Below are positions 39,201-51,200 of a stretch of DNA of 64,000 nucleotides, one piece after another. The DNA is taken from assembly GCF_042477335.2 (NCBI RefSeq), contig NC_091255.1, forward strand, positions 47,842,501-47,906,500, given 5' to 3'. The translations under genes and the position numbers were made by a program. The first letter of the stretch is position 1; each line of letters opens with the position of its first letter. Below the pieces are notes generated by a model, which had not been told where the DNA came from, made no database searches, and saw nothing but the letters and a program-made list of their open reading frames with translations. This DNA is from Ovis canadensis. Lineage: Eukaryota > Chordata > Mammalia > Artiodactyla > Bovidae.

Positions 39201-42200
39201 GGCGGCTGGAGAACATGCCAGGCTTGGTGAAACACACAGCGGTAGGAGGGCTGCTGGTGACCAGTTCACAGCACGTCAGCCAACCTGGGTGGCTGGAAGT
39301 GGGCGAGCCACCTCTTTACCTGGGCTCAGCCTGCGAGTCGGGCACCAGCCAGTGGTCACAGTTGAGGTGAGGTGTGGTCAGCCAGGGCTGAGAATGGCCT
39401 GCCCTTGGCTCCTGCTCGGAGAAGCCACCCACCTGTCCCTGAAATCACTGGGGCCTCTGTGGACCCCCAGCCCTTTCGCATACCAACACCTGCACACAGA
39501 CCACAGTGACTCAGGGCTGCCCCTCTAGCTAGTTTTCTAGGGGACCCGGGGGGGTGGGGATGGAGGAGACCTGAGTTCTAATCCTGGCCCAGCTTCAACA
39601 GCTAGTGTAGGACATTTGTTTATTCAACAAATATTTACTGAACACCAGATTCTGTTTGGGGAGTTTGGGATAAGTCAGTGAAGAAGAAACACTGAGAACC
39701 CTCTCATCTCAGAGAAGTAGTGAAGAAAGACAGTCAACTGATGTGATAAATCATCATGAAGTCAGCTAAGTGCCCGGTGCCAGCACGCGACCTTCCAGAG
39801 GACACGAGGGGGTTGGACTGGATGACCCTGGAGGTCCCAGCAGGCTTGGCTCTGAGGGCTGCCCTGGCTACTGCCACCTCCAGGCCAGCCTGCTCCTGGG
39901 GGATAGGACTCTGGTCTGGCCTGTGTCTGGAGATTGGAGCGTTGGGTTCAGGGTGCTGGGTCTTGAGACATGCTTTGGGAACAAATCTGGATGCTTCCAC
40001 TTACTAGCCCTGTGCCTTGGCCACACCGTTTATCCTTTCCAAGCTGCTGTCTCCCATCTGTCAAAGGGAGACAGTAGGGTGGTTTTAAGAATTTGGTGAA
40101 TTAGGGCGTGGACACCCTTAGCACAGGGAACATCAGCTGTTGTTACAGTGTTGTTATCTACACGGTGACTTCTTCTCTGGCCTCAAGCTGATCTCTCAGC
40201 TGCTCTCTGGTTAAGTTGCACCTCGTTTGCCCTTTGAAACACTGGTGCCTTTTTTCTCCCTCACTGCCTTTTCCAGAAAGTCCCCCTGCGTGTGCACGTC
40301 CCTTTTCCCTTCGGTCTCTGCCTCCCTCCCACCTTTCGTCTGCTTCATTGGTCTCCATTTCTGGTCTCAGCCGAAAGCCTTGTCCTGAGCCTGTCAGCAT
40401 CTTCTCCTCTCCTGAGTGCCTGGCCCCTTGACCTCCCTGCGCAGTAGACATGGATTATTTGGGTGATCTGAAACTCTTAGAGAGTATCGCCATGGCCTCC
40501 TGTGGAGACCTGATGTATCTTCCCAGTTCAGCCCATTCTGAGTGAGAAACACTTGCCTCCCTGCAGCCGTGGGTGGTGGGCACTGTGGTCCTGATGCTGG
40601 GGCAGGGGCCACCCGAGCATAAGGGGGTGAAAAGCCCAGAAGCTCCCAGCCTCTCGCCCAGGATGAACCCTACTGTGCTGTTTTCTGTCCTGCAGACACT
40701 ACCCCAAGCAGTCCTTCACCATGGTGGCTGACACCCCGGAAAACCTCCGCCTCAAGCAACAGAGTGAGCTGCAGAGTCAGGTGAGGGAGTGGGGCTAGAG
40801 CTGGGGCCTGGTCTGGGGGGGCGGGGCCGCCCCTGGGTTTGGCAAGAGCTTCCTCCTGTGGTTACTCAGCAAGGTGCTGAAATCCAAGCACTTGCCCAGT
40901 CTCCCTGCCCCCACCCCCAGTTATTTCACATCTCCTGACTTGATCAGCGAAGTGGGCCAGAGTGTGCCCGCCCACCCCCTACCTAAAGTGGGTTGGAGGG
41001 GTGTGGGTTTCAGATTCTTTCTGCATCAGGAATTTTGTGGGAGGCCCCTAAAGCCCACCTCCTCCAGGAAGCTGGTCCCCTCTCCCTCCCATCCTTTCAC
41101 ACCCACCCTGAAAGGAAGGTCCTTGGGATGGCTGCCAGTGGTTAAGACTCAGCTCTTCCACTGCAGGGGACACGTGTTTGATCCCTGGTCAGGGATTGAC
41201 CAGGGAGAGTGAAGTTACACAGTTTATCCTCTAGCCATGTCGCCAACCCTCTTCTACCTGTCCTAGGGCAGGCTGCTAAGGGAGCCTTGCCCCAGGGGCC
41301 TGTCCTGCCCACATCTCCTTGGTTTGATTTTCCTGAGCCCCTTCTCAGAGGGAGCCCTGCTTGCCACTGCAGTAGGGGAGGAGATGGGGTTCCTGCACCA
41401 GGAAGAGAGAGCTGGGGCTTTAGGGGTCACTGAGGAATAAGCAAAAGGTCCAGAACCTTTCGATCAGAATGGCTTACCCTGACTGGGGGTCTGAGAGGGC
41501 TTTCAGGACAAGCCTGGCCCGGATTGTAGGGTGGGACAGAGTGGGGCTTTAGCAAAAACCTCTTGGGGAATGGAACCAAGTGGGCAGGGTGCCCAGGACC
41601 AGGAAAATGTCTTGGAGGAGCCACCTGGGCCTCCGAGGGGATCCCTCCTGACCCCTCCAGGTGGGGCTCCTGCTGCCTGGTCTTGGTGTGAATTCTCTGG
41701 CTCCCTGTCTCCCAGTTGGTCACGTGAAGGACTAGCCCTGGAGTGGCAAAGGCTGTACATGCATTCTCTCATTTGATCTTCCCAGCAACCTGCAAGGGAG
41801 GTGCTGTTTTCCCATTGTACAGATGGGGAAACTAAGGCTCAGAGACAGTAAGGGGCTTGCTGAAATCATACAAGCAGCAGTAGCGGTAATAACTGTACTA
41901 GTAGCTGGTATATGGAGTGCTTCGTGTTCTGGGTGTGTTAGCGTTCATGCCTCACAATAGGTCTGTGCAATTGGCAGGATCCCTCTCACTTTACAGAAGA
42001 GGAAATAGGTGCTAATGACTTTGAATGCCAGTTTGTCTGAGACTTGTATTCTTTCCAGTTTTCCACCCAACTCCCTAAGGAGAACTATCTCTACTTTGAT
42101 AATAAACACGGTAGTTCCTCTTGTTGGTGAGAACTATTATAGGTTAGCAAATACTTCAGTTACTTCACCTCATTTATCCTTGACTTGACTGCAGGCATCA

Positions 42201-45200
42201 GAGACAGGGAACCAAGGCTCTGAGAGGCACTGGACTTTGCCTGTTGACACGCACTCTCGGTGAGCTTTCAGGATCCAGGCTCTGTTTTTTTCACTCTCGA
42301 ATACAGTGACCTTGACCTTGTGCAGCCCTGTGAGCCAGGGGTTCAGGCCTCCCATGTATCCCACCATGATGGGATAGCAGGTGCATGCGTGCTAAGTCGT
42401 GTTCGACTCTTTGCAACCCCATGGATTGTAGCCTGCCAGGCTCCTCTGTCCGTGGGATTTCCTAGGCAAGAATGCCGGAGTGGGTTGCCATTTCCTTCTC
42501 CAAGGGATTTTCCTGACCCCTGGGATGTAATCCACATCTCCTGCATCGGCAGTCAGATTCTCTACCACTGAGTCACCTGGGGACAGGTAGGGGAAGCTAA
42601 TTTGCCCCTTAGCACAGCTCACATCTACCAGCCCAGGCTCCGCCCCCACTGTGGTGTGAAAGCCGCAGTCACTGTCGGGGCTAATGTAGGTACCAGAGCC
42701 CAGCTGACTGAGGAGGGCTGGGTGGCTCAGCTGGCAGAAAGAAGGCTTGAGACGGCACTCGGGCCCGGGCCTGATTTGCACAGGGAATCCCCTGGCCAGG
42801 CCCTGACGACTGCCTTAGGGACTCCCCATCCTGTCGCGGGTAGAAGGGGCTTCATGGGGAGAGCGGGTCAGAGCATTGTGGGGTGACCTGTACTCACCCC
42901 ACAGTGTGAGAGGAGTGTGGGAGTGTGTGTACACACTCAGGCAGAAGCAAGGGACGCACACACACCCCCCCGCACACACCTACTCTCAGGAGGAGAAATT
43001 CAAACCCTGCTAATTCCCTCAGCCTTTATCAGTCCCACAAAAGCTGGGCTGGAGCTCTTTTTGCCTGTGGAACTCAATCCCTGAGGTCTGTAGGAGGGAG
43101 CACGCCCTGCCCACCTCCAGACCTGCCCTGTCTCCCAGGGGCTGGCCCACTGCCTGTCCCCGGGGTTCCGGATTCTTGGGACGGTGGGGAGGTCATGAGA
43201 AGGCCAGTCGCTCTTCACGGGTCACCACGGGGGTCGGGCCTGACCTCATTCAGTTGTCACAACCACCTGATGATGGAGGGACTCGTGTCCCCTTGCTACA
43301 GACGGGGACACAGGTTAGAGGCCATGCAGAGCCAGCTCCCTGACAGAAGTCAGGCCCTTTGCTCTCAGCCCCTCTGCAGCCTGCTGTGGCACCCAGCTGT
43401 GCGCACTAATGCCCAGGATGCATCAGCCACCGGGGGGATGGTGCAGGGGACGAGGGTGGCGTTTAGAATGCAGAGTCCTTGGACCCACCCAAGAGGGTTT
43501 TGGTTGCCACTTCTGGGCCGGGCCCAGGGAGCTGCATTTGGGCAGCCCTGGCGATTCTGATGAGGGCTTTTGGTCCTGCAGACCTGCTCTGAGCAGCTTA
43601 GAGCCAGGCTGTGGGCTAGAGAGGGAGGCGAGGAGCTGCTGTGAGGGGTGTGAGCTGAGGCTTTGCATTGAGGCCACTGCTCTAATCTCCTGCAGTTGGG
43701 CTCTTGAGGGCTGGGGCTAGGGGTTGGGAGAGGCAGAGGGTGGAGAGGGGTCCTGTCCTCTTTGCAAGTCTGGCTCTGTCTCCTGCTTCCCGGGCTGTGT
43801 GCGCTCAGTCTCACCCCTTTGGCTCTCAGTCGTCTTTTCTTGCCTGGTAAAATGGGGACCAGTTGCCTCGATGTTGAGGGCTGGGCCCGAGGCTCTGAGG
43901 CTTGGAAGGGCTGAGTGGGCCTGGCTGGGGCCGTGGGCCGTGACAGTTCTGGTTCCTGTGGCCACCGTGGGGGCTGGGCAGGCCACTGTGGTGGGAAGGG
44001 AAGCGGGAGCCTCCCTAGCTAGCCCACCCCACCCGCCAGGGGCCAGCCCCCGGCTCCTTCCTGGGCCTGCATGGGTGTCTCTCTCTCTTCTGGCTCTGGG
44101 AAGTTGCCTGTGGTATTTCAGCTTTGTTTTCCTATTTCTAGACTGGTTCCCAAAGTGGTACTTTCGGTGTCTGGGACACCTGGAGCCTCCCTTGTGGGGG
44201 CGGGTAACCACAGGGCTGACCACAAATGACCCTCTGGGTGGGCCTGTCCAGACCTGGCTGAGGCAGAGCCCTGGTGGCAAGGGCCTAGCGGACCTCCACC
44301 CCCTACCCCCACAGGGCAGCTCTCCCACCCGAGCCCCAGGACTAGTAAGAGGCAGCAGATTTGGGGTGGGGCTGAGCTGGGGCTGTCTGTGTGGCCCTCT
44401 GAGCTCAGACAAAAGTGAAAGGAAAAGATGTCTTTAATTTTACCCTCATCATCCTTGGTGCTGTGCTTGGGAAATGGCACGGGGCACATGCCACAGGGGA
44501 CAGGAGATTGTAGCAAAGTCCTGTGCCCTGCCCTGCTGTGTGCGAAGTTCCCACTCTCTTACCTTGAATCTTATAACCTGCAGGGTAGGCAGCATACCTA
44601 CATCACTCATACCTGAGCCAGTTGAAGGCCAAATCCTGGATCTGCCCTCAGTAGCTCAGTGACCTTGGACCAGTTATTTAACCTCTCTGAACCTTACTGC
44701 CTTTATCTGTAAAGTACAAATTACCTCTCTCCAAAGGTTATTGTGAGGATGTTAGTATGTATTAGGTATTTAGAACAGTTCCTGGCATACAGTCAGCACT
44801 CAGTAAATGTTCACTATTACTATTCTCCTGGAAAGGAGAGGAGATGGAACTTGGATATGATAAAGCTGAGGAGTATTAGACCTTTTGATGACTGCTTCCA
44901 GACTGACCTTTCTCATTAACTCTCCTCCCCATCTGTGTGTGTTTACTCTTAAAATAATTAATTTTTTTTGTTAGAAGTGGGTGGGTTACATAGTACGTGG
45001 GTTTAGCACATTAGGTAGGTACATAATAAGTAGGAATTGTTGGTATCATTTTTTTCAATATATATATTTTTAAGTCGTGATCTTTCCTCTTACATTGGGT
45101 CAGTAAGGCAATTGTTTTTCAACTTATGCTGCCTGTTTGGAGATTTTATTTTTGCATTCAATTCATTCATTATTTACCCAACAAACCTTTGTACCTAGTA

Positions 45201-48200
45201 TTTGCTATGGTAAGTGATGAGCAAGCTAGAATCTGGGAGAATAATAAATCTATATATGAAAAGTAGAATTTCTTAGGCCCTGGTTGTTCAGGCCTGAGGG
45301 GCCTCAGGCATCGCTCCCCTCTCTACCTTGGGAGTGTCCAGGTGGGAGGCCCAGACATTCAGACAGGACTCCTGAGTTGAACTGACAAGGCAGGTTGAGT
45401 GACCTTGGGCAGGTCACTTCCCTGCTCAGAGCCCCTGTCACATCCTGGTGAGCCATCCCAGAAGAGGGCAAGCACTCCAGCTTGGGTGATGAACGAGGTT
45501 CCACGTGGGGCCCTCCCCAGACTTCTGTTTCCTTGACTTTTACCTCTGCCAGCTACTCCAGCTCCAGATGGCCAGAGAATCTTCCCCACCTTGATTCTCC
45601 ATAATCAGGAACAGGTGCTTAAATATGGTCAGAAACTCCAGAACCAGGAGGACTTTTATTGATCAGCTGGCTGGCCACTCTCGGGAGACCCAGAGAGGGG
45701 GACCGACTTGCCCAGGAACACACAGCGAAGTAGTGCTGAGCACAGGCCTCCGTCCTTTCTTGCCCCCTGCTCCTTCCAGCCCCGCCCTCTCTGGGCTGCC
45801 TGTGCCAGCAGTGAAATGAATTATCCTTCCCCAGCAGGGAGGGAGAGGCAGTTCCTGAGCCTGGGAACCAGCTGATGTCATTGCAGTGTTGCCATGACAA
45901 TTATTCCCCTGGATTAGGGGCCTGACCCTCCAGAGGGCCCGGAAGTGGAGGAAGGAGTCAGGGACTGGTGTTTGTTCAGCACTTGACAAAGCACCTTTAC
46001 ACTTAACCCTTGTCCTTGCCTCCCTGGTGGCTCAGACAGTAAAGCGTCTGCCTACAGTGCGGGAGACCTGGGTTCGATCGTTCGATCCCTGGGTCAGGAA
46101 GGTCCTCTGGAGGAGGAAATAGCTACCCACTCCAGTACTCTTGCCTGGAAAATCCCATGGATGGAGGAGCATAGTAGGCTACAGTCCATGGGGTCGCAAA
46201 GAGTCGGACACGACTGAGCGACTTCACTCCACTTCTTCACTTATCCTTGCACACTGAACCCTGCCGTGTGCTTCGTATGTGTCTGTTGCTTTAAAGCCAC
46301 CTGTATCTTTGATTTGAATGGGTGTGTCATGATCCCCATTTTATAGATGTGGACACTGAGGCCTGAGAGGTTAAATCAGTTGCCCAAGATCACTCAGCAA
46401 GTGGGAGACAGCCTGTATTCATACCAGCTCCCACAGGCTCTTTGTTCTTGCTTGGTGGTAGGAAGCCCCCTCTCCATTATGGACAGTCCTCTTACAGGTG
46501 AGGCAATCAAGGCCAGAGTTCTTGGATCTGTGGCCTCTGCATCTGGAGCGACACATTTTTGACTCTCAGTGCTTTACCTTTCTTGATGCTTGCTTCCAGA
46601 AGGGTCTCCCCCTCAACCCACCCTTGCCACTAAGAGTTGCTGTGCTGGCCCAGGCCTTCTTGGAAGAGCTGCTGTGGGGCAGTTCTAGGCCCTTGGGGAG
46701 GGTTGGTACCTGGACCCTCTGTGTTAACTTCCAGTCTGAGAGGACCTAGCACATCCAGGCCTTTATTTCAGTCTGGGTCAGAACAAAGGAGGTTCTGGAA
46801 CCTTTTAGCAACAAGAAACCCTTGTTGGATGGGTGAGCTGGGGCTCTGGAGACAGACAGGGACCCTGACCCCTGGGGGGTGCAGAGGAACCAACAGGTGC
46901 GTGTTGTCAGTCGGGTCACAGTGCAGCTCAGCCCTGAGGCCAGATGACTCCCTGCCTGGGAGAGGCCTGGAAATTCCCAAGGTCCTGGGCCTTGTGTCCT
47001 GGACTGACCTGCCTCCAGGACAGTGCAGCCTGCATGGAAGAAGTCCAGGCAGCTGGTGGGCTTTGCAACAGCTGCTGCCGAGGTGGACAGTAAAAACTCT
47101 GAAAGCCGGAGGAACAGGTTCCTGTCCCAGGGCCATTTCCAGCCTCCATTCTGCTCTTCAAAACCCGCAGGGGAGGACAGTTTTCATATTTCAGTTCCCT
47201 TAGTGCTTGGGAAGTCCTTTCTGAATGTCTGACTTAAGTCCCTCTAGTACTCAGGTTTCCATGGAATACTCAGAAGAGAGGGGCATTGGAGGGGGTGGTA
47301 GGGGTCTTTCTTAGCGCTTCGAAGCCTGAAGTGCTATCTGTCCCCCACCCATTTCATCCCCTCCTGTGGTGCTGACCTCAAAAGCCAGCCTGGCAGGCTC
47401 CAGGCAGCCACCGGGGCCTGTCAAAGGCTCATTGATTGAGTCTTCTGAGTGGCTGTCTTACCGCCCTCCTTTCTGGGCACCAACTTTGTCCCTTGGCACA
47501 GCCCTCACTCAGAAACTCCCCCAGGCTCTCAGTGGGTAGGACCACATCCTGGCCAGGGTGAGGTCTGGGGCAGTCCTTGGAGCGCTGGAAAGAACCTTTT
47601 TCCTCTCGCTGTCAGGCGGGATGGGCCGTGGTGAAGGTTCAGGAGTCAGGCAGATGAAAGTTTCATCCTGTTGGCTCTGAACTTGTGCTGCTAAGCTGTG
47701 TGAGCTTGGGCAGGTGACTTTCCCTCTCTGTGGCTCAAGTTTCCTTGTCTGTAAAATGGAACTAACAATAGTCTATAGCAAGACTTAAATGACAGTTCAT
47801 GTAAAGCTCTTGGCACTCAGGATACACCAAATATGAATACATAGCAATAGTTTATTATCATTGGTCTGATACTTTTCGGCCAAGGTTTCTGCCTGGAGTT
47901 GGGAGGTGGGAGTGGATGTCGCTGCAGCGGGGGTTCTGGTCAGGGTCTCTCCTGGCTGGTTTCTGCAGGCTGGAGCCCACTCTGCTCCCCCTGCCTCGAC
48001 TCTGATTCCTCTCCACCACCTTGGTCCTCCAGGTACGCTACAAGGAGGAGTTTGAGAAGAACAAGGGCAAAGGCTTCAGCGTGGTGGCAGACACGCCCGA
48101 GCTCCAGAGAATCAAGAAGACCCAGGACCAGATCAGTAATGTAAGGTCCCCTGCTCCACGGGTACTACCCTGACTCTGGCTCTCCCTTCTCGTTTCCTCC

Positions 48201-51200
48201 CCACCTGCCTGGCAGTCGTGCATGAGGCCAGTTCTGTGCCGCCCCTGCTTTCCTCTGCAGGCCTGGCTGGTGCCTGCTTGAGCTGAGGGAAGGGAAGGGT
48301 TTGGGGTTCCCAAGATGCCTTTCCTCTGTGCACCCCCAGATTGCCCTTTTGATACCCTCTGCCCACATAATATTTCCACCTTGAAAGAACTGGACTTTTT
48401 TGGGGGGTGTACAGGGAGGGCCTTTGTGCTCAATCACCCCCCTCACCCCCTACTCTCTCTGAACTTTCCCTGCCTCCCTGCTGGCTATGGTGAGGGCCAG
48501 GCTTCGGACTAGCTGTTTTGTCTGAGCACAAAGGTCAGAACTGGGTGGCAGGGGTGGGGAGGGGCTGGCCTCCCCATCGACTGCCTCTGGGTGCTGACAT
48601 TGCAGTCATTTCCGCCCTCCTTCAGCCTCCTCCCCCACCTCGGCTTGCTCTTCCTTCCTGTGTAAAAACCCCAGTCGGGTTTTGCTCGCTGGCTCTGCAC
48701 CCCTTGGCCTGGCCCTCCCAGGTCCAGGGTGGTCACCAGTGTCTAGCCATGGCAGGGCTGGACGTGCAGAGTGGGCGCCCCTATGACACCTGGGGCAGGG
48801 GACAGGCCTCAGTTTCCTGCTTGGCGGAGCCACAGACTAGCAGCCTGTGTGGCTCTGGGCTTGTGGGGAGGCTGCTTAGGGGGCTTTGGGCAATGCGGGG
48901 GCACTGCTGTGAGCCACAAGCATGGACATGGCTGCAGGCCTGTGTTGCTCAGAGTCCCATAAAGTCCCAAGCAGGTGTCTGGTTCAGGAGGGGTTGGCAG
49001 GTTGCCTGGTGTCACTCTGGACTGAGGGTCTGGACAGAGGCTTCAGGGGCCCTGAGTTTTGGGTGGCCTATCCGGCATCTGGCCCTCAGACCTCCTTTAT
49101 CAGGCACTCCTGGAAGTGAGTTGGACCACTGTTAGGGCTGACTTGCTGTGGCTCAGGTAGATGTCAGAAGCCAGGACCCAAGCAATCAGAAGTGGCCATG
49201 TCTGAGACTTTGGCTCTTAAACTTTGATCAGCAGCCTGCAGTATGAAATACATTTCATGTCGTGGCCCACTGAACAGGCTTGCTGACTTATTTGAGAGAA
49301 ACAGAACCAAAACTTTCAGGAAAGAGTGCTCTACCACTTAAAGGGCATTCGGATATTTTCTGTTCTATTTTAGTTTGTTAAAGATGCTGGGTTTCACAAT
49401 TAGATTGTTGACCTGCAGCTTGAAATTATCGTGTCTTGAGGAAATGGAGTGCTTCCCTTGGCCTAAGATGCCTCTGACAGCTGTAATCCCCTCTTCGCCT
49501 CAAACAAGGCCTGTCTCAATTGCTTCTTTATTAGCTAGGGCCTGGCCTCAACCCGAGAGCTTCCCTGCAGGTTGTGCCCAGAAGAAGGTGGGAAGAAGGT
49601 GTGGGTCTCAGCTGTCCTCATGGAAAACAGGAGGGAGGGGAAGCCTCAGGTAACAGGGAAGGAATATACAGAAAACTGGGCTCCTGAGTCTTTAGCCTCT
49701 GGCCTTTCATTGTGAAGACTGTTATCTGGACACCTGCTCCCTTCCTACAACTGCAACCCCCCAGCACATTCACTCATTGTTTCCAGCCTGTGGCTTTTAG
49801 AAGGGGGAGGCAAGCCCAGTCATCCTTGCCTGCTTTTCTGGAAGTCTTCCAGAATACTCCACACCCAGCCTGTTGCACCTGTATTCCCCAGCCTCTCCCC
49901 GACAACTAGTTATTGGAGATGTTAATGTCTGAGGAGCCCTGGTAACAACTCACTCCGGCCAAGACACCCACACTTGGGCAGATACCATCTTATCAGTAGC
50001 CACAGGGCTGCAATGAGCTGATTGTCCTCTATCTGAGGCGGGGAGGTGACTGATGCCTGACCTGGTTCTGCTTTTGCAGCTTTAGCTGGGACCTCTGACA
50101 CATGACCACAAAGCTGGAAGACTCTTGGTTTTGGCAAATGCCGTTAGTCTGTCAGCTGTGGGCTTCCAAACAGCTGTACTTCAATCTCTTGAAAAGGTTG
50201 ATTGAAGATAGAGGCTAAAAAAAAAGAAAATGCATCCTGAGGCCTCCTCCTGGGACTGCCTGGGAGCAGAGCCCAGAAACTAGCATTAATTTTATCTCCT
50301 TTTTAGGAACTAGCAATTTTTTAAAATGTTTATTTCTTTATTTATTTGGCTATGCTTGGTTGTGGCATGTGGGCTCTAGTTCCCTGACCAGGAATCGAAC
50401 CTGAGTCCCCTGCACTGGGAATGTGGTGTCTTCGCCACTGGAGCACCAAGGAAGTCTCAGGAACTAGCATTTTATTTTTAAAATTACTCCTGTTGTTGTT
50501 TTTTATCTTTTCTTCCATTTTTATTGAGCTGTGATTGACATGCTGCACTGTATACGTATAAGGTGTCCAGCATAATGATTTAATTTACCTCCATCATGAA
50601 ATGATTATCACAATAAGTTGAATGAATCATCTCATATAGATACAAAGTTAAAAGTGATTGATAGAAAGTAAGATTTCTTTTTTCAAGAACCAGCATTTTT
50701 AACACATTCCTTGAGTTCCCTGCAGTGTGAGAATCATCACCAAGAGTCTGAAAAGAGCTTCACCAAAGGTGCCAGTCCTGGCTACATCCCAGAACCCCCA
50801 GGGAACTTTAAACCACGTTATTAAATTGTCCTTCCTCCAGGGAGTTTTGGGAAAGATGATGTCTAGAGCCACGCCTTCTGTTTTGTATCCAAAATAGTGT
50901 TCCTATATGAGCTTGTCACTCATTTCCCAGGTTATCGTCAGATGCCACCTCGATTTGTGAGGAAAATGTCAAGCACTTAGTCTGAGATAAATATTGTCCA
51001 TTGCTGTTAATTTAAAGGTAGACTTTGGTTTCTGCATGGTGGTGAAAGAAGGGATATGGACTAAAGTTTGGCTGAAAAGTTGGGCCTTTGTCTAGAACTA
51101 AAAATGTGTGGAAACTTGGGAGGCAAGGTGCTAGTAAGTTAGGCCCCTGTGGTGTGTGATCGACTCTTTTTCAGTTGAAGTATAGTTGGTTTTCTATTCT

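Larger units (their letters stand above)
31263..40695 (+). other. LASP1: LASP1 intron 2 (9.4 kb)
   Basis: Contains a plus-strand SINE (31303-31518), a MIR (31585-31760), a CHR SINE (32275-32473), a SINE tail scrap (32650-32682), G-rich tracts near 34845-34880, a local tandem duplication (36165-36290) and a BovB 3' scrap (36640-36830). The remaining open frames, including a 222-codon one on the minus strand at 34522-35190, are not coding in my reading. Confidence 0.7.
40781..48032 (+). other. LASP1: LASP1 intron 3 (7.3 kb)
   Basis: Contains a CHR SINE piece (41122-41207), two adjoining MIRs (41750-42030), SINEs at 42379-42586 and 46018-46235, a MIR (44625-44825), an AT-rich stretch at about 44930-45260, and MIRs near 46255-46440 and 47635-47850. 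A 237-codon plus-strand frame at 43724-44437, with a 231-codon frame opposite, shows no coding features. Confidence 0.7.

Noticed and set aside
43724-44437. 237-codon plus-strand frame with a 231-codon frame opposite in LASP1 intron 3
   Set aside because: Two long frames facing each other reflect stop-poor G+C composition. Neither shows a known fold or family motif.
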